NCBI GenBank assembly: GCA_051278195.1
Contig: JBNMQM010000011.1
Span: 1-64,000 of the forward strand
Direction: 5' to 3'
Length of the DNA stretch: 64,000 bases
DNA from: JAHRVQ01 sp051278195
GTDB taxonomy: Bacteria; Pseudomonadota; Gammaproteobacteria; Pseudomonadales; Azotimanducaceae
The stretch's first letter is position 1; every line of letters starts with the position of its first letter. Position numbers and translations under genes: made by a program. This document shows positions 8,134 to 16,190 of the stretch, in pieces. The notes under the pieces were generated by a model. It saw nothing but the letters and a program-made list of their open reading frames with translations, was not told where the DNA came from and ran no database searches.

Positions 8134-9486
8134 TCAACCGGCGCTGGATTCTTCGCTTTCTTCCTCTGGAGCCTCTGGAGCCTCTGGAGCTGCAGGCTTT
8201 ATGGCTTCCTCATAGGGCTGCTCAACATCGGTTACCTTTGCACCAGCCACGATAAGGTCTATCACCTGATCTTCTAGGACGAGATTCTGTATCTGACCTA
8301 GCTGCTGTTGATTATTATAGTAAAAGTTTATCACTTGCTCTGGATCTTCGTAGGAGCTGGCCATATCGTGAATCATCGTCTTTACACGATCGTCATCAAT
8401 TTTGATTTGATTTTGCTCAACGACGGAATTAACGAGCAGCCCAAGAGCTACGCGCTTCTCAGCCTGACTGGTGAACATTTCTGACGGTAGCATGCTGGCG
8501 TCAATGCTCATCTGACCACCAAACTGTTGTATCGCGTCCTGCTTAAGACGTTCTATTTCCTGTTCGACCAATGCTTTAGGCAAAGAAATGTCATTCGCCT
8601 TCTGTAAGCCATCTAAGGCTTGATTTTTGACCTTACCCTTAACGGCTGCGCCAAGTTCCTTCTCCATGTTGGCAGAAACTTCGTTGCGGAATGCCTCCAT
8701 ACCGCCCTCTTTCACGCCAAACTGAGTGAAAAATTCATCGTTAAGTTCAGGTTTAAGAGATTCGCTGACTTTATTCACCTTTATCGCGAAAATTGCCTCT
8801 TTACCCTTCAGGTTTTCTGCCTGGTAATCCTCGGGAAAAGACACCGTGATATTTTTATCTTCGCCGGCCTTCATGCCGTTGATGCCCTCTTCGAAACCGG
8901 GAATCATGCTGCCAGAACCAATGACAATGTCACTGCCCTCAGCCTTGCCGCCATCGAACAATTCACCATCAATGCTACCTTCAAAGTCAATATTGACCTG
9001 ATCGTCGGTCTGACACTCTCGCTCGACTTCGACAAACTCGGTACGTTGCGTTTGAAGGGTTTCTATCATTTTATCGACGTCAGCGGGGGTGACTGTCGCT
9101 ACAGGCCGTTCAATTTCAATGCCATCAAAGCCCGTTAACTCGATTTCAGGAAAGACTTCGAAGACCGCGGTAAATTCTAAATCCTGGCCTGCTTCGATCT
9201 TAACATCTTCTATTTGTGGCATACCCGCTGGCGAAACAGATTCTTGCTGAACGGCTTCAGCAAAAGAGCTCTGCATGATTTCTGAGCCCACTTCCTGGCG
9301 AATACCATCACCAAACCGTCTCTTTACCTCTCGTAGAGGCACCTTACCGGGACGGAAACCCTTGATCTTTGCCTGCTTGGCAGTTTCCTTTAGCTTCTCT
9401 TCGACTTTGGTTTCCAGCTCCGCGCCAGGAATAGAAATGCGCATGCGCCGCTCGAGTCCCGAAGTCGTTTCAAGGGTAACTTGCAT
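8134..9486 (-). CDS. tig: Trigger factor, ribosome-associated chaperone and prolyl isomerase
   Basis: The 450-residue protein has the ribosome-binding N-terminal domain with the trigger-factor signature GFRPGKVP near residue 45, a middle FKBP-type isomerase domain (about 160-245, DQVNIDFEGSIDGELFDGG) and a helical C-terminal cradle. The tail is Glu/Ala/Pro rich. The frame stays open upstream to 9660, but that extension translates tRNA-Leu and is not coding; ATG 9486 starts MQVTLETTSGLERRM, as in the family, with AAGG 10 nt upstream. It follows tRNA-Leu on the same strand with a 50-bp gap, so it may be cotranscribed with the tRNA. Confidence 0.97.
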   Translation of the reverse strand: MQVTLETTSGLERRMRISIPGAELETKVEEKLKETAKQAKIKGFRPGKVPLREVKRRFGDGIRQEVGSEIMQSSFAEAVQQESVSPAGMPQIEDVKIEAGQDLEFTAVFEVFPEIELTGFDGIEIERPVATVTPADVDKMIETLQTQRTEFVEVERECQTDDQVNIDFEGSIDGELFDGGKAEGSDIVIGSGSMIPGFEEGINGMKAGEDKNITVSFPEDYQAENLKGKEAIFAIKVNKVSESLKPELNDEFFTQFGVKEGGMEAFRNEVSANMEKELGAAVKGKVKNQALDGLQKANDISLPKALVEQEIERLKQDAIQQFGGQMSIDASMLPSEMFTSQAEKRVALGLLVNSVVEQNQIKIDDDRVKTMIHDMASSYEDPEQVINFYYNNQQQLGQIQNLVLEDQVIDLIVAGAKVTDVEQPYEEAIKPAAPEAPEAPEEESEESSAG

Positions 9487-9536
9487 AGTGATATTTACCT
9501 TTACAGTACCGGCTTCGAAGCCGGGAACAGATGATG

Positions 9537-9621
<85 letters not shown>

Positions 9622-9718
9622 ACATAAACCATGGTCTCCCCGCGACCCTTTAGGTAGCACAAACAGGACAGGGAGAGATCAGTCAAAACCAGCAAAGAAC
9701 CGTTTTTGAAGGCCGGCG

Positions 9719-9747
9719 ATTATAGACACGGCCCAAGGTAACAGCAA
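9719..9747 (-). promoter_or_regulatory. Promoter for tRNA-Leu (and perhaps tig)
   Basis: On the minus strand a perfect -10 TATAAT (9724-9719) is followed by the GC-rich discriminator CGCCGG, the usual mark of stringently controlled stable-RNA promoters. A weak -35, TTGCTG (9747-9742), lies 17 bp upstream. Nothing else is seen in the rest of the 9622-9900 stretch. Confidence 0.65.
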
Positions 9748-9908
9748 CCCATATTCGACAACGAAACCACCAAACATGAGGAATTTGCACTTTAAAGGTC
9801 AATCAAGTGGCTATCGGTCGCTTTAACGGGCAGAAACGGCGACACAAAAGAAAAAAAACAGAACAGCAGCGACGAGCCTACCGTAACCGGATACGCACTT
9901 AGCGAAAT

Positions 9909-9960
9909 ATTAATTTGACGTAAAGACAATGTTAAGGTAACTTAAATATATCAAATTAAT
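9909..9960 (+). promoter_or_regulatory. Inverted repeat around a putative promoter of the DUF3718-like gene
   Basis: ATTAATTTGA at 9909-9918 and its exact complement TCAAATTAAT at 9951-9960 flank a 32-bp segment. The left arm overlaps a -35-like TTGACG (9915-9920), with a poor -10 (TAACTT, 9938-9943) 17 bp downstream. The layout is that of an operator pair, but the regulator is unknown. Confidence 0.4.
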
Positions 9961-10015
9961 CAAGCGTAAAGAACGACTTACAGAACTAGTTGTTAAGAAA
10001 CGCTCAGGAATGATC

Positions 10016-10288
10016 ATGAAAAATCTTATTATTGCCGCTCTTATCTCTTGCTTCGCCAGCGCGTCGTACGCCGATCAGAAAAATGAAGCCGGCGAGCAGC
10101 AAATGGATCGTTATTCGCAACTTTGCCTTGCTGTATTAGGGTCTGAGAAAGAATTTATCGCAAAAGCCCGCGAGCTTCGCGTCACAAAAAATGAACGTAA
10201 TCGCCTCGTTTGCAACAACATGTCCTTGGACCAGTTTGCTGATTCACATCAACTGACAGACCAAAACACGATTGCAACTGTTCAGTAA
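10016..10288 (+). CDS. Small exported DUF3718-like protein
   Basis: The 90-residue protein starts with a signal peptide (MKNLIIAALISCFASASYA, cleavage likely after Ala19). The mature part has two Cys, in QLCLAVLGS and RLVCNNMSLDQFA; the LVCN-x-x-S-x-x-x-F pattern near the C-terminus is what I recall of the DUF3718 family of small periplasmic proteins, function unknown. AGGA lies 6 nt before the ATG at 10016; the ATG at 10010 is too close to it. A strong terminator follows, so it is a single-gene unit. It interrupts a tRNA-rich stretch that is usually compact. Confidence 0.75.
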   Translation: MKNLIIAALISCFASASYADQKNEAGEQQMDRYSQLCLAVLGSEKEFIAKARELRVTKNERNRLVCNNMSLDQFADSHQLTDQNTIATVQ

Positions 10289-10338
10289 CAACAGAGCTAC
10301 GTAACAACCTTTCTATAGAAAGTATTAGCACATCCCTA

Positions 10339-10364
10339 ACGCCGAAGCATTTATGCTTCGGCGT
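10339..10364 (+). terminator. Rho-independent terminator of the DUF3718-like gene
   Basis: The perfect 11-bp stem ACGCCGAAGCA / TGCTTCGGCGT with loop TTTA is followed by TTTTCGTTTA. Confidence 0.9.
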
Positions 10365-10518
10365 TTTTCGTTTATTTACCGGCACTTACGTGTACTTACC
10401 GAAATGTTAACGGAATATAAAGAAATGTTAAGTACTGGTTAATTCAGCCCTGCCGATCTTTCCAACTCGCAGAAGCCCCACTAGAATGCGCTCTTCTTAG
10501 AAATCAGATGACGCCAAA

Positions 10519-10737
10519 TTGAAACTAGCGCTGCTCCTCGCCATTATCAGCTTGTCTTTGCCCCTTCTATCCGAAGACAGCACGGCCGGTCATCAGACTT
10601 TTACGGATCTTGTGACAACCGTCAGCGAACAAGCGTCGACTCTACCCTCTGCTATGACCCAGGTAATCGATGATCACTACGGCAACCCGGATCATTTCAT
10701 CCAATATATAATCCGAGTTCCACCCGTCCACGCTTAA
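10519..10737 (+). CDS. Doubtful small ORF with signal-peptide-like start
   Basis: A 72-codon frame from a TTG begins KLALLLAIISLSLPLLSEDS, which resembles a signal peptide, followed by an unremarkable stretch ending VPPVHA. There is no ATG start, no clear ribosome site, and no family I recognise. It is the only candidate in the 10365-11010 stretch, which otherwise shows nothing convincing. It may be chance. Confidence 0.25.
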   Translation: MKLALLLAIISLSLPLLSEDSTAGHQTFTDLVTTVSEQASTLPSAMTQVIDDHYGNPDHFIQYIIRVPPVHA

Positions 10738-11010
10738 CCAAGCGATTTGACACACACAGCCCAACTCCAAACACCTGATAGTAGAAGCCATTAGCGTGCT
10801 TGCGCCCTTGTGGGGCCCCTCCTTAGTTCTCATCACCAAGTGAATGAACTACTGGCGAGCAGTTTGCGCCCCGCTATTTCTGATAACGGCACTAAAAGTA
10901 TGCCAGCGTGCACAACACGCGAAGCCTGGTTTCGGAGATATTAACTAATCTGAATAGGGGCCGGCACTGCAGCTAAGCGAAATATCGAGAGGCAAAGAGC
11001 CTTGCCTTGA

Positions 11011-11179
11011 TATGGGGTGAACGACGGGGCTGACGCGCACGGCTAGTGCCGCGACCACCAACGATGGTTTGGTTCTACCTAAGATATGGGGTGAACGACG
11101 GGGCTGACGCGCACGGCTAGTGCCGCGACCACCAACGATGGTTTGGTTCTACCTAAGATATGGGGTGAACGACGGGGCT
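11011..11179 (-). repeat. Tandem 74-bp repeats carrying the 3' end of tRNA-His
   Basis: Two identical 74-bp units (11011-11084, 11085-11158) are followed by 21 bp of a third unit (11159-11179) that merges into the 3' end of tRNA-His. Each unit carries the last 19 nt of the tRNA including CCA, plus an 11-nt match (CCGCGACCACC) to its variable/T-stem part, with foreign sequence between and after. A GTGCGCG/CGCG(G)CAC hairpin lies inside each unit. On the minus strand the copies lie downstream of the tRNA, so they would be in its 3' trailer. The E. coli tyrT locus has an analogous arrangement (rtT repeats). Confidence 0.95.
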
Positions 11180-11237
11180 TGAACCCGCGACCACCGGAAT
11201 CACAATCCGGAGCTCTACCAACTGAGCTACGCCCACC
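11161..11237 (-). tRNA. tRNA-His (GUG)
   Basis: On the minus strand GTGGGCGTAGCTCAGTTGG... has a 7-bp acceptor, the His-specific extra G-1 opposite discriminator C73, anticodon loop ATTGTGATT giving GUG, T-loop GTTCAAGCC and an encoded CCA. Its 3' end is shared with the adjoining 74-bp repeats. Confidence 0.97.
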
Positions 11238-11342
11238 ATATCATAAACTTCGCCAAGGACCTGACGTATTGAGCGCGCAGATTATATTCAAAGGTCTGGT
11301 CGATTGACAGGACGAATTGCAACAATACTGTCGCCGAATCTC

Positions 11343-11792
11343 CTAGCCCTTCATCCGCTTAGAATAATCCCATGATGTTAACCAATGGGGCTGGATACGC
11401 AGCACGTACTCTTGTTCAACACGACTTAGCAACCAATCTGCGAGACCAGCATTACTGACATCTAAATAACGACTGGTCAACCGTTGCAATACCTCTTCTA
11501 CCCCTTCTCGTTCTAGGCTGACGCTGGCTTTACCACGCACTCCCTTATAAGGCGGGTTGTCTGCGGCAACTTCAAAACCGCACTTAGCACTCTTTTGTAA
11601 TTTAGAGACCAAATAACTGCTTTCGTGCGAGGCGCATAGAATTGAGGCACTGGGTGCATCCCACAAGTACCAAACGGAACAAATTAAAGGAAATTCACCG
11701 TCCGCAACAGCAAGTCGAATCGGAATGACATGTTTTTCGAGATGGTCTTGTATTGCGGGCATCTGCCACGCACTGGAGTCTGCAATCTTCAT
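11343..11792 (-). CDS. PNPOx-like flavin-binding protein of unknown substrate
   Basis: The 149-residue protein from ATG 11792 shows the split-barrel layout of pyridoxamine-5'-phosphate-oxidase-like proteins: ICSVWYLWD, ASILCASHESSYLVSKLQKS, then CGFEVAADNPPYKGVRGKASVSL. The K-G-V-R-G-K-A strand is the usual FMN-phosphate contact region of this superfamily. The specific reaction is not predictable. An upstream in-frame TTG (11807) is a weaker start. It sits alone between tRNA-Arg and tRNA-His on the same strand, so it may be read through from the tRNA promoter; this place is normally tRNA only, suggesting later insertion. Confidence 0.75.
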   Translation of the reverse strand: MKIADSSAWQMPAIQDHLEKHVIPIRLAVADGEFPLICSVWYLWDAPSASILCASHESSYLVSKLQKSAKCGFEVAADNPPYKGVRGKASVSLEREGVEEVLQRLTSRYLDVSNAGLADWLLSRVEQEYVLRIQPHWLTSWDYSKRMKG

Positions 11793-11874
11793 GATGTAAC
11801 ACCGCAAGTGTTAAGGTACAGGTAGGGACAAAACATCAGAGAGAAGATTTCATTGTCCGGGAGCCCCGCGTTAC

Positions 11875-11951
11875 TGGTACGCCCGACAGGAATCGAACCT
11901 GTAACCCTCGGCTTAGAAGGCCGATGCTCTATCCGATTGAGCTACGAGCGC
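11875..11951 (-). tRNA. tRNA-Arg (UCU)
   Basis: On the minus strand GCGCTCGTAGCTCAATCGG... has anticodon stem CGGCC / GGCCG-type pairing around loop CTTCTAA, giving anticodon UCU, T-loop GTTCGATTC, and an encoded ACCA. It is 23 bp downstream of tRNA-Pro. Confidence 0.97.
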
Positions 11952-11974
11952 AAAACAAACAACTGAAATTAAAG

Positions 11975-12051
11975 TGGTCGGGGTAGAGAGATTCGAACTC
12001 CCGACATCCTGCTCCCAAAGCAGGCGCGCTACCAGACTGCGCTATACCCCG
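11975..12051 (-). tRNA. tRNA-Pro (UGG)
   Basis: On the minus strand CGGGGTATAGCGCAGTCTGG... has the C1-G72 pair typical of bacterial tRNA-Pro, anticodon loop TTTGGGA on stem CCTGC/GCAGG giving UGG, T-loop GTTCGAATC, and an encoded ACCA. It is the first tRNA after the promoter at 12124-12153. Confidence 0.97.
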
Positions 12052-12123
12052 ACATCTATTGCAGCCGGTGTGGAGAACACCGGATAATGGTCTCTTTAAC
12101 GACCAACCTTGCAAAGAGGGCGC

Positions 12124-12153
12124 ATTCTACTGAACCTCACCCAATCCCGTCAA
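12124..12153 (-). promoter_or_regulatory. tRNA operon promoter (Pro-Arg)
   Basis: On the minus strand TTGACG (12153-12148) and TAGAAT (12129-12124) are 18 bp apart, followed by a GC-rich GCGCCC discriminator. The roughly 65-nt leader contains a 7-bp hairpin, CCGGTGT/ACACCGG at 12065-12083, just before tRNA-Pro. Confidence 0.75.
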
Positions 12154-12181
12154 CGTGACTTGTAACAATAACGGATACTTT

Positions 12182-12901
12182 ATGAACGATATTTTCATTT
12201 CCGACCTGCATCTGGACGAAAAGCGCCCTGAATTGACCGCGGGGTTCCTTCAATTTTTAGCTAATGACCTTAAAGGCGCCACTTCACTTTACATTCTGGG
12301 CGACTTTTTTGAGGTTTGGTTAGGAGACGATCACAACACACCCTTCAATCAGTCCATCATCCAGGCCCTACAAGCTGTCGATCTGCCTATTTATATCATG
12401 CATGGCAATCGCGACTTTCTACTCGGTAAACAATTCTGCACTGAAATCGGCGCAACACTACTGCCCGACCCTTCAATTGTTGAAATTAATGGCGAGAAGA
12501 TTCTGCTCATGCATGGGGATAGCCTTTGTACTGCCGATGTTGAATACATGAAAGTCAGGGGGCTGCTCCGAAACGAAACGTTTCAAGCAGACTTCCTCAC
12601 AAAATCAATCGTCGAGAGGCAAGCCTTCGCCGATCAGGCCCGCGGAGAGAGCAAAGCTCACACAGGCGGGACCGCAGCTGACATTATGGATGTCACGGAA
12701 TCAGAGGTCGTTAGAACCATGCAGGCAGCCGGCGTCAAAACTCTAATTCACGGCCACACCCATCGGCCCAATGAGCATGCCATCAACTTGGGTAGCGATC
12801 AGGCCGGCAAACGACTGGTATTAGGTGACTGGGGCACCCACGGATGGATGATCCGCGCCACAAAGGGTCAATTCCAGCTAACGTCCTTTTCGATAAGTTA
12901 A
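12182..12901 (+). CDS. lpxH: UDP-2,3-diacylglucosamine diphosphatase (lipid A pathway)
   Basis: From ATG 12182 the 239-residue protein carries the calcineurin-like metallophosphatase motifs in order: SDLHLD (residues 6-11), GDFFEVWLGDD (near 38-48), HGNRDFL (near 76-82), MHGDSLC (near 109), and GHTHRP (near 192-197). LpxH hydrolyses UDP-2,3-diacylglucosamine to lipid X and UMP at the inner face of the cytoplasmic membrane. The in-frame TTG at 12155 would add residues with no family match. It is convergent with miaE, 2 bp between stops. Confidence 0.95.
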   Translation: MNDIFISDLHLDEKRPELTAGFLQFLANDLKGATSLYILGDFFEVWLGDDHNTPFNQSIIQALQAVDLPIYIMHGNRDFLLGKQFCTEIGATLLPDPSIVEINGEKILLMHGDSLCTADVEYMKVRGLLRNETFQADFLTKSIVERQAFADQARGESKAHTGGTAADIMDVTESEVVRTMQAAGVKTLIHGHTHRPNEHAINLGSDQAGKRLVLGDWGTHGWMIRATKGQFQLTSFSIS

Positions 12902-12903
12902 GC

Positions 12904-13494
12904 TCACATCGGGCATCCACTATGGAACCTAAAGTCTGGATCTGGTGTGCTGATAAGCTCCCGGTCCAACTCGAGGAAATGCTGGACTCGATCTTCAATA
13001 CTTGTTTCTGCGAATTTTTTCGCAAAATCTAAGTAGACCTTAAAGTGCCTCGCTTCGGACTTTAATAGCGAGCCATAAAAACTGGCCAATTCGTCGTCTA
13101 GTACATCGACCAGGCGAGAAAAACGTTCACAACTTCGTGCTTCGACAATGGCACTGACGACCAGCATGTCGATGAGCCTAGCCGGTTCATGAGTTCGGAC
13201 AGATTTCCTCATTTCACCCGCATAGCGCGCGGAACTAATCTGCTCATATTGGATGTCTCTGGCCTGAAGGATCTCCAGCACCTGCTCAAAGTGCCGCAGC
13301 TCTTCTCTAGCTAGCCGAGACAACTGTTGCAGCAACTCTGGGTGCAAAACATAACGATACATCAAGTTGAGAGCCGTCGAGGCTGCCTTTTTCTCACAAT
13401 TAGCGTGATCGATCAGCAATGTCGGTAGTTGTTCAACGGCGGCTTCAAGCCAAGCGTCTGGGGTTTTGCAGAGCAGAAAAGCATTAATATCCAT
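12904..13494 (-). CDS. miaE: tRNA-(ms2io6A)-hydroxylase, diiron enzyme
   Basis: The 196-residue all-helical protein matches MiaE: an N-terminal DAWLEAAVEQLPTLLIDHANCEKKAA, the diiron ligand motifs EELRHFEQV and SEARHFKVY, and EARSCERF. It hydroxylates the isopentenyl side chain of ms2i6A37 in tRNAs reading U-start codons. The E-x-x-H pairs needed for iron binding are intact. It appears to be a single-gene unit, divergent from acnB by about 108 bp. Confidence 0.93.
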   Translation of the reverse strand: MDINAFLLCKTPDAWLEAAVEQLPTLLIDHANCEKKAASTALNLMYRYVLHPELLQQLSRLAREELRHFEQVLEILQARDIQYEQISSARYAGEMRKSVRTHEPARLIDMLVVSAIVEARSCERFSRLVDVLDDELASFYGSLLKSEARHFKVYLDFAKKFAETSIEDRVQHFLELDRELISTPDPDFRFHSGCPM

Positions 13495-13602
13495 GAAACG
13501 ACCAATCGCGCATTATCTTAACTTCGGACGCCTATTCTAGTAGAATTAGCCCCCTAAATCGCGAGCCGCGAAGAGTTCATTTTACGATAGAGAGGAATCA
13601 AT

Positions 13603-16182
13603 GTGTTAGAAGCTTACCGACAGCATGTCGCAGAACGCGCTGAACTTGGAATTGACCCAAAACCTTTAACTGCAGCGCAGGTGAACGGCCTAATTGAATT
13701 ACTAAAATCACCTCCGACTGGCGAAGAAGATTTCATTGTCGACCTCATCACAAACCGCGTACCCGCTGGCGTAGATGATGCCGCTTATATTAAAGCCGGT
13801 TTTCTCACCGCGATCACCAAGGGTGACGACGCCTCCCCGGTTATCTCGAAAGAAAGAGCAACCGAACTACTGGCGACCATGCTGGGAGGCTACAACATCG
13901 AGCCCTTGGTAGACCTGTTAGACGATGCTGAACTGGCACCGACTGCCGCTAAAGGCCTTTCCAAAACACTACTCATGTTTGATGCATTTCATGATGTCGT
14001 TGAGAAGTCGAAAACCAACGAACATGCAAAGGCAGTCGTTGAAAGCTGGGCAAATGCAGACTGGTTTTTAAACAAGCCAAAAGTGCCTGAGCAAATTAAA
14101 GTAACTGTTTTCAAAGTCGACGGCGAAACCAATACGGACGATTTGTCTCCTGCTGGTGACGCATGGAGTCGTCCAGACATCCCTTTGCATGCACTTGCTA
14201 TGCTGAAGAACACGATGGAAAAACCACTCGAAGCAATCGAGCAACTCAAGAGCTCCGGCAACCCTTTGGCTTACGTCGGTGATGTTGTCGGTACCGGCTC
14301 TTCACGAAAATCTGCCACAAACTCTGTACTTTGGCATATGGGCGACGATATCCCTTTCATTCCAGGCAAACGCGATGGCGGGTTTTGCCTGGGCAGCAAG
14401 ATCGCCCCAATTTTCTTCAACACAATGGAAGACGCAGGTGCTCTACCCATTGAATGCGATGTCACCAAAATGTCCACTGGCGACGTCATTGTCATTCATC
14501 CTTATGAAGGCAAAATCACCAATGACAAAACCGGTGAAGTCATCAGCGAGTTTGAATTAGCAACTGAAGTACTGTTAGACGAGGTGCAGGCTGGCGGTCG
14601 AATTCCTTTAATCATTGGTCGTGGTCTCACAGAGCGCGCGCGGGAATCCTTAGGTCTAGGCACCAGCGACGTATTTCGTAAGCCTGTACCAAGAGTAGAT
14701 TCTGGCAAAGGCTTCACCCTCGCACAAAAGATGGTCGGTAAAGCTTGTGGTGTTGAGGGTATTCGCCCCGGTACCTATTGCGAACCAAGAATGACCACAG
14801 TCGGCTCACAAGATACAACAGGCCCTATGACTCGTGACGAGCTAAAGGAACTGGCTTGCTTAGGCTTTTCGGCGGACCTTGTGATGCAGTCTTTCTGTCA
14901 CACGGCGGCTTATCCCAAGCCCATTGATATAGACACGCAACACACACTGCCTGATTTTATTCAAACTCGTGGCGGTGTTGCTCTGCGACCTGGTGACGGT
15001 ATCATTCACTCTTGGCTAAATCGAATGTTGCTACCGGACACTGTTGGTACCGGTGGTGATTCACATACGCGCTTTCCAATCGGCATCAGTTTCCCAGCCG
15101 GTTCCGGACTCGTCGCCTTTGCCTCCGCAATCGGTGTCATGCCGCTCGATATGCCTGAATCGGTTCTGGTGCGTTTTTCAGGCACGATGCAACCCGGCAT
15201 CACTCTGCGGGATCTTGTTAACGCAATTCCTTACGCAGCGATTCAACGCGGTTTGCTCACCGTCGCTAAAGAAGGCAAGAAAAACATCTTCAGTGGTCGA
15301 GTGCTTGAAATCGAAGGCTTGCCAAACCTAAAGGTTGAACAAGCGTTTGAAATCAGCGATGCATCAGCTGAACGTTCAGCTGGTGGTTGTACGATCCGAC
15401 TGGGTAAAGATCCCATCATGGAATACATCACCTCTAACGTCACCATGCTTAAGTGGATGATCTCAGAAGGCTATGGCGACGCTCGTACCATCGGTCGACG
15501 AATTGAAGCGATGGAATCTTGGTTAGCGAATCCAGAGCTATTGGAACCTGATGCAGATGCGGAATACGCAGAAATCATCGAGATTAACTTAGATGAAATT
15601 AAAGAACCGTTGCTGGCCTGCCCTAATGATCCAGATGACGTGAAACCGCTGTCTGAAGTTCAAGGTGTGCATATCGATGAGGTGTTCATCGGCTCTTGCA
15701 TGACCAACATTGGTCACTTCCGTGCAGCAGCCAACATGCTCAGTGAAGTGAAATCAATCCCAACTCGGCTGTGGATATCACCGCCGACCAAGATGGATGA
15801 ACACCAGCTACGTGAAGAAGGCATATATAACATTTTTGCACAAGCAGGTGCTCGCACGGAGATGCCGGGTTGCTCATTGTGTATGGGGAACCAGGCACGA
15901 ATTGCGGCTAATTCAACAGCCGTATCAACCTCTACGCGAAACTTCCCTAACCGTTTAGGTGATGGCGCTGACGTGTATCTCGCGTCGGCAGAGCTCGCGG
16001 CTGTCGCCGCTCTACTCGGAAAATTACCTACACCCGAAGAATATATGGTGTATGCGAAAAAACTGAACTTGATGGCAGATGATATCTACCGATATTTGAA
16101 CTTCAATGAAATAGCATCGTTTCAGAAGAGTGCTGACAGCGTGACAATTCCAACGGTCAATATCGTTGAAACAGCACGCTAA
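13603..16182 (+). CDS. acnB: Aconitate hydratase B
   Basis: The 859-residue protein has the AcnB layout: an N-terminal HEAT-like domain (LEAYRQHVAERAELGI), then the swivel domain, then the catalytic Fe-S core with the cluster cysteines in GSCMTNIGHF and PGCSLCMGN. It interconverts citrate and isocitrate, working with the TCA genes at 40-53 kb. The start is GTG at 13603: an ATG two bases earlier (13601) is out of frame and stops after two codons. AGAGAGGA lies about 6 nt upstream. It is convergent with tgpA. Confidence 0.97.
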   Translation: MLEAYRQHVAERAELGIDPKPLTAAQVNGLIELLKSPPTGEEDFIVDLITNRVPAGVDDAAYIKAGFLTAITKGDDASPVISKERATELLATMLGGYNIEPLVDLLDDAELAPTAAKGLSKTLLMFDAFHDVVEKSKTNEHAKAVVESWANADWFLNKPKVPEQIKVTVFKVDGETNTDDLSPAGDAWSRPDIPLHALAMLKNTMEKPLEAIEQLKSSGNPLAYVGDVVGTGSSRKSATNSVLWHMGDDIPFIPGKRDGGFCLGSKIAPIFFNTMEDAGALPIECDVTKMSTGDVIVIHPYEGKITNDKTGEVISEFELATEVLLDEVQAGGRIPLIIGRGLTERARESLGLGTSDVFRKPVPRVDSGKGFTLAQKMVGKACGVEGIRPGTYCEPRMTTVGSQDTTGPMTRDELKELACLGFSADLVMQSFCHTAAYPKPIDIDTQHTLPDFIQTRGGVALRPGDGIIHSWLNRMLLPDTVGTGGDSHTRFPIGISFPAGSGLVAFASAIGVMPLDMPESVLVRFSGTMQPGITLRDLVNAIPYAAIQRGLLTVAKEGKKNIFSGRVLEIEGLPNLKVEQAFEISDASAERSAGGCTIRLGKDPIMEYITSNVTMLKWMISEGYGDARTIGRRIEAMESWLANPELLEPDADAEYAEIIEINLDEIKEPLLACPNDPDDVKPLSEVQGVHIDEVFIGSCMTNIGHFRAAANMLSEVKSIPTRLWISPPTKMDEHQLREEGIYNIFAQAGARTEMPGCSLCMGNQARIAANSTAVSTSTRNFPNRLGDGADVYLASAELAAVAALLGKLPTPEEYMVYAKKLNLMADDIYRYLNFNEIASFQKSADSVTIPTVNIVETAR

Positions 16183-16190
16183 AGTATGAC

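Noticed and set aside
10182..10385. Minus-strand ORF opposite the DUF3718-like gene
   Set aside because: It runs through a strong terminator and is antisense to a well-supported gene.
11011..11158. Possible attachment site of an integrated element
   Set aside because: There is tRNA 3'-end duplication, but the copies are adjacent and no integrase or foreign cargo lies between or beside them; kept as tandem repeats instead.
13601..13609. ATG at 13601 as acnB start
   Set aside because: It is out of frame and reaches TAG after ATG TGT; the GTG at 13603 is in frame with the AcnB N-terminus.
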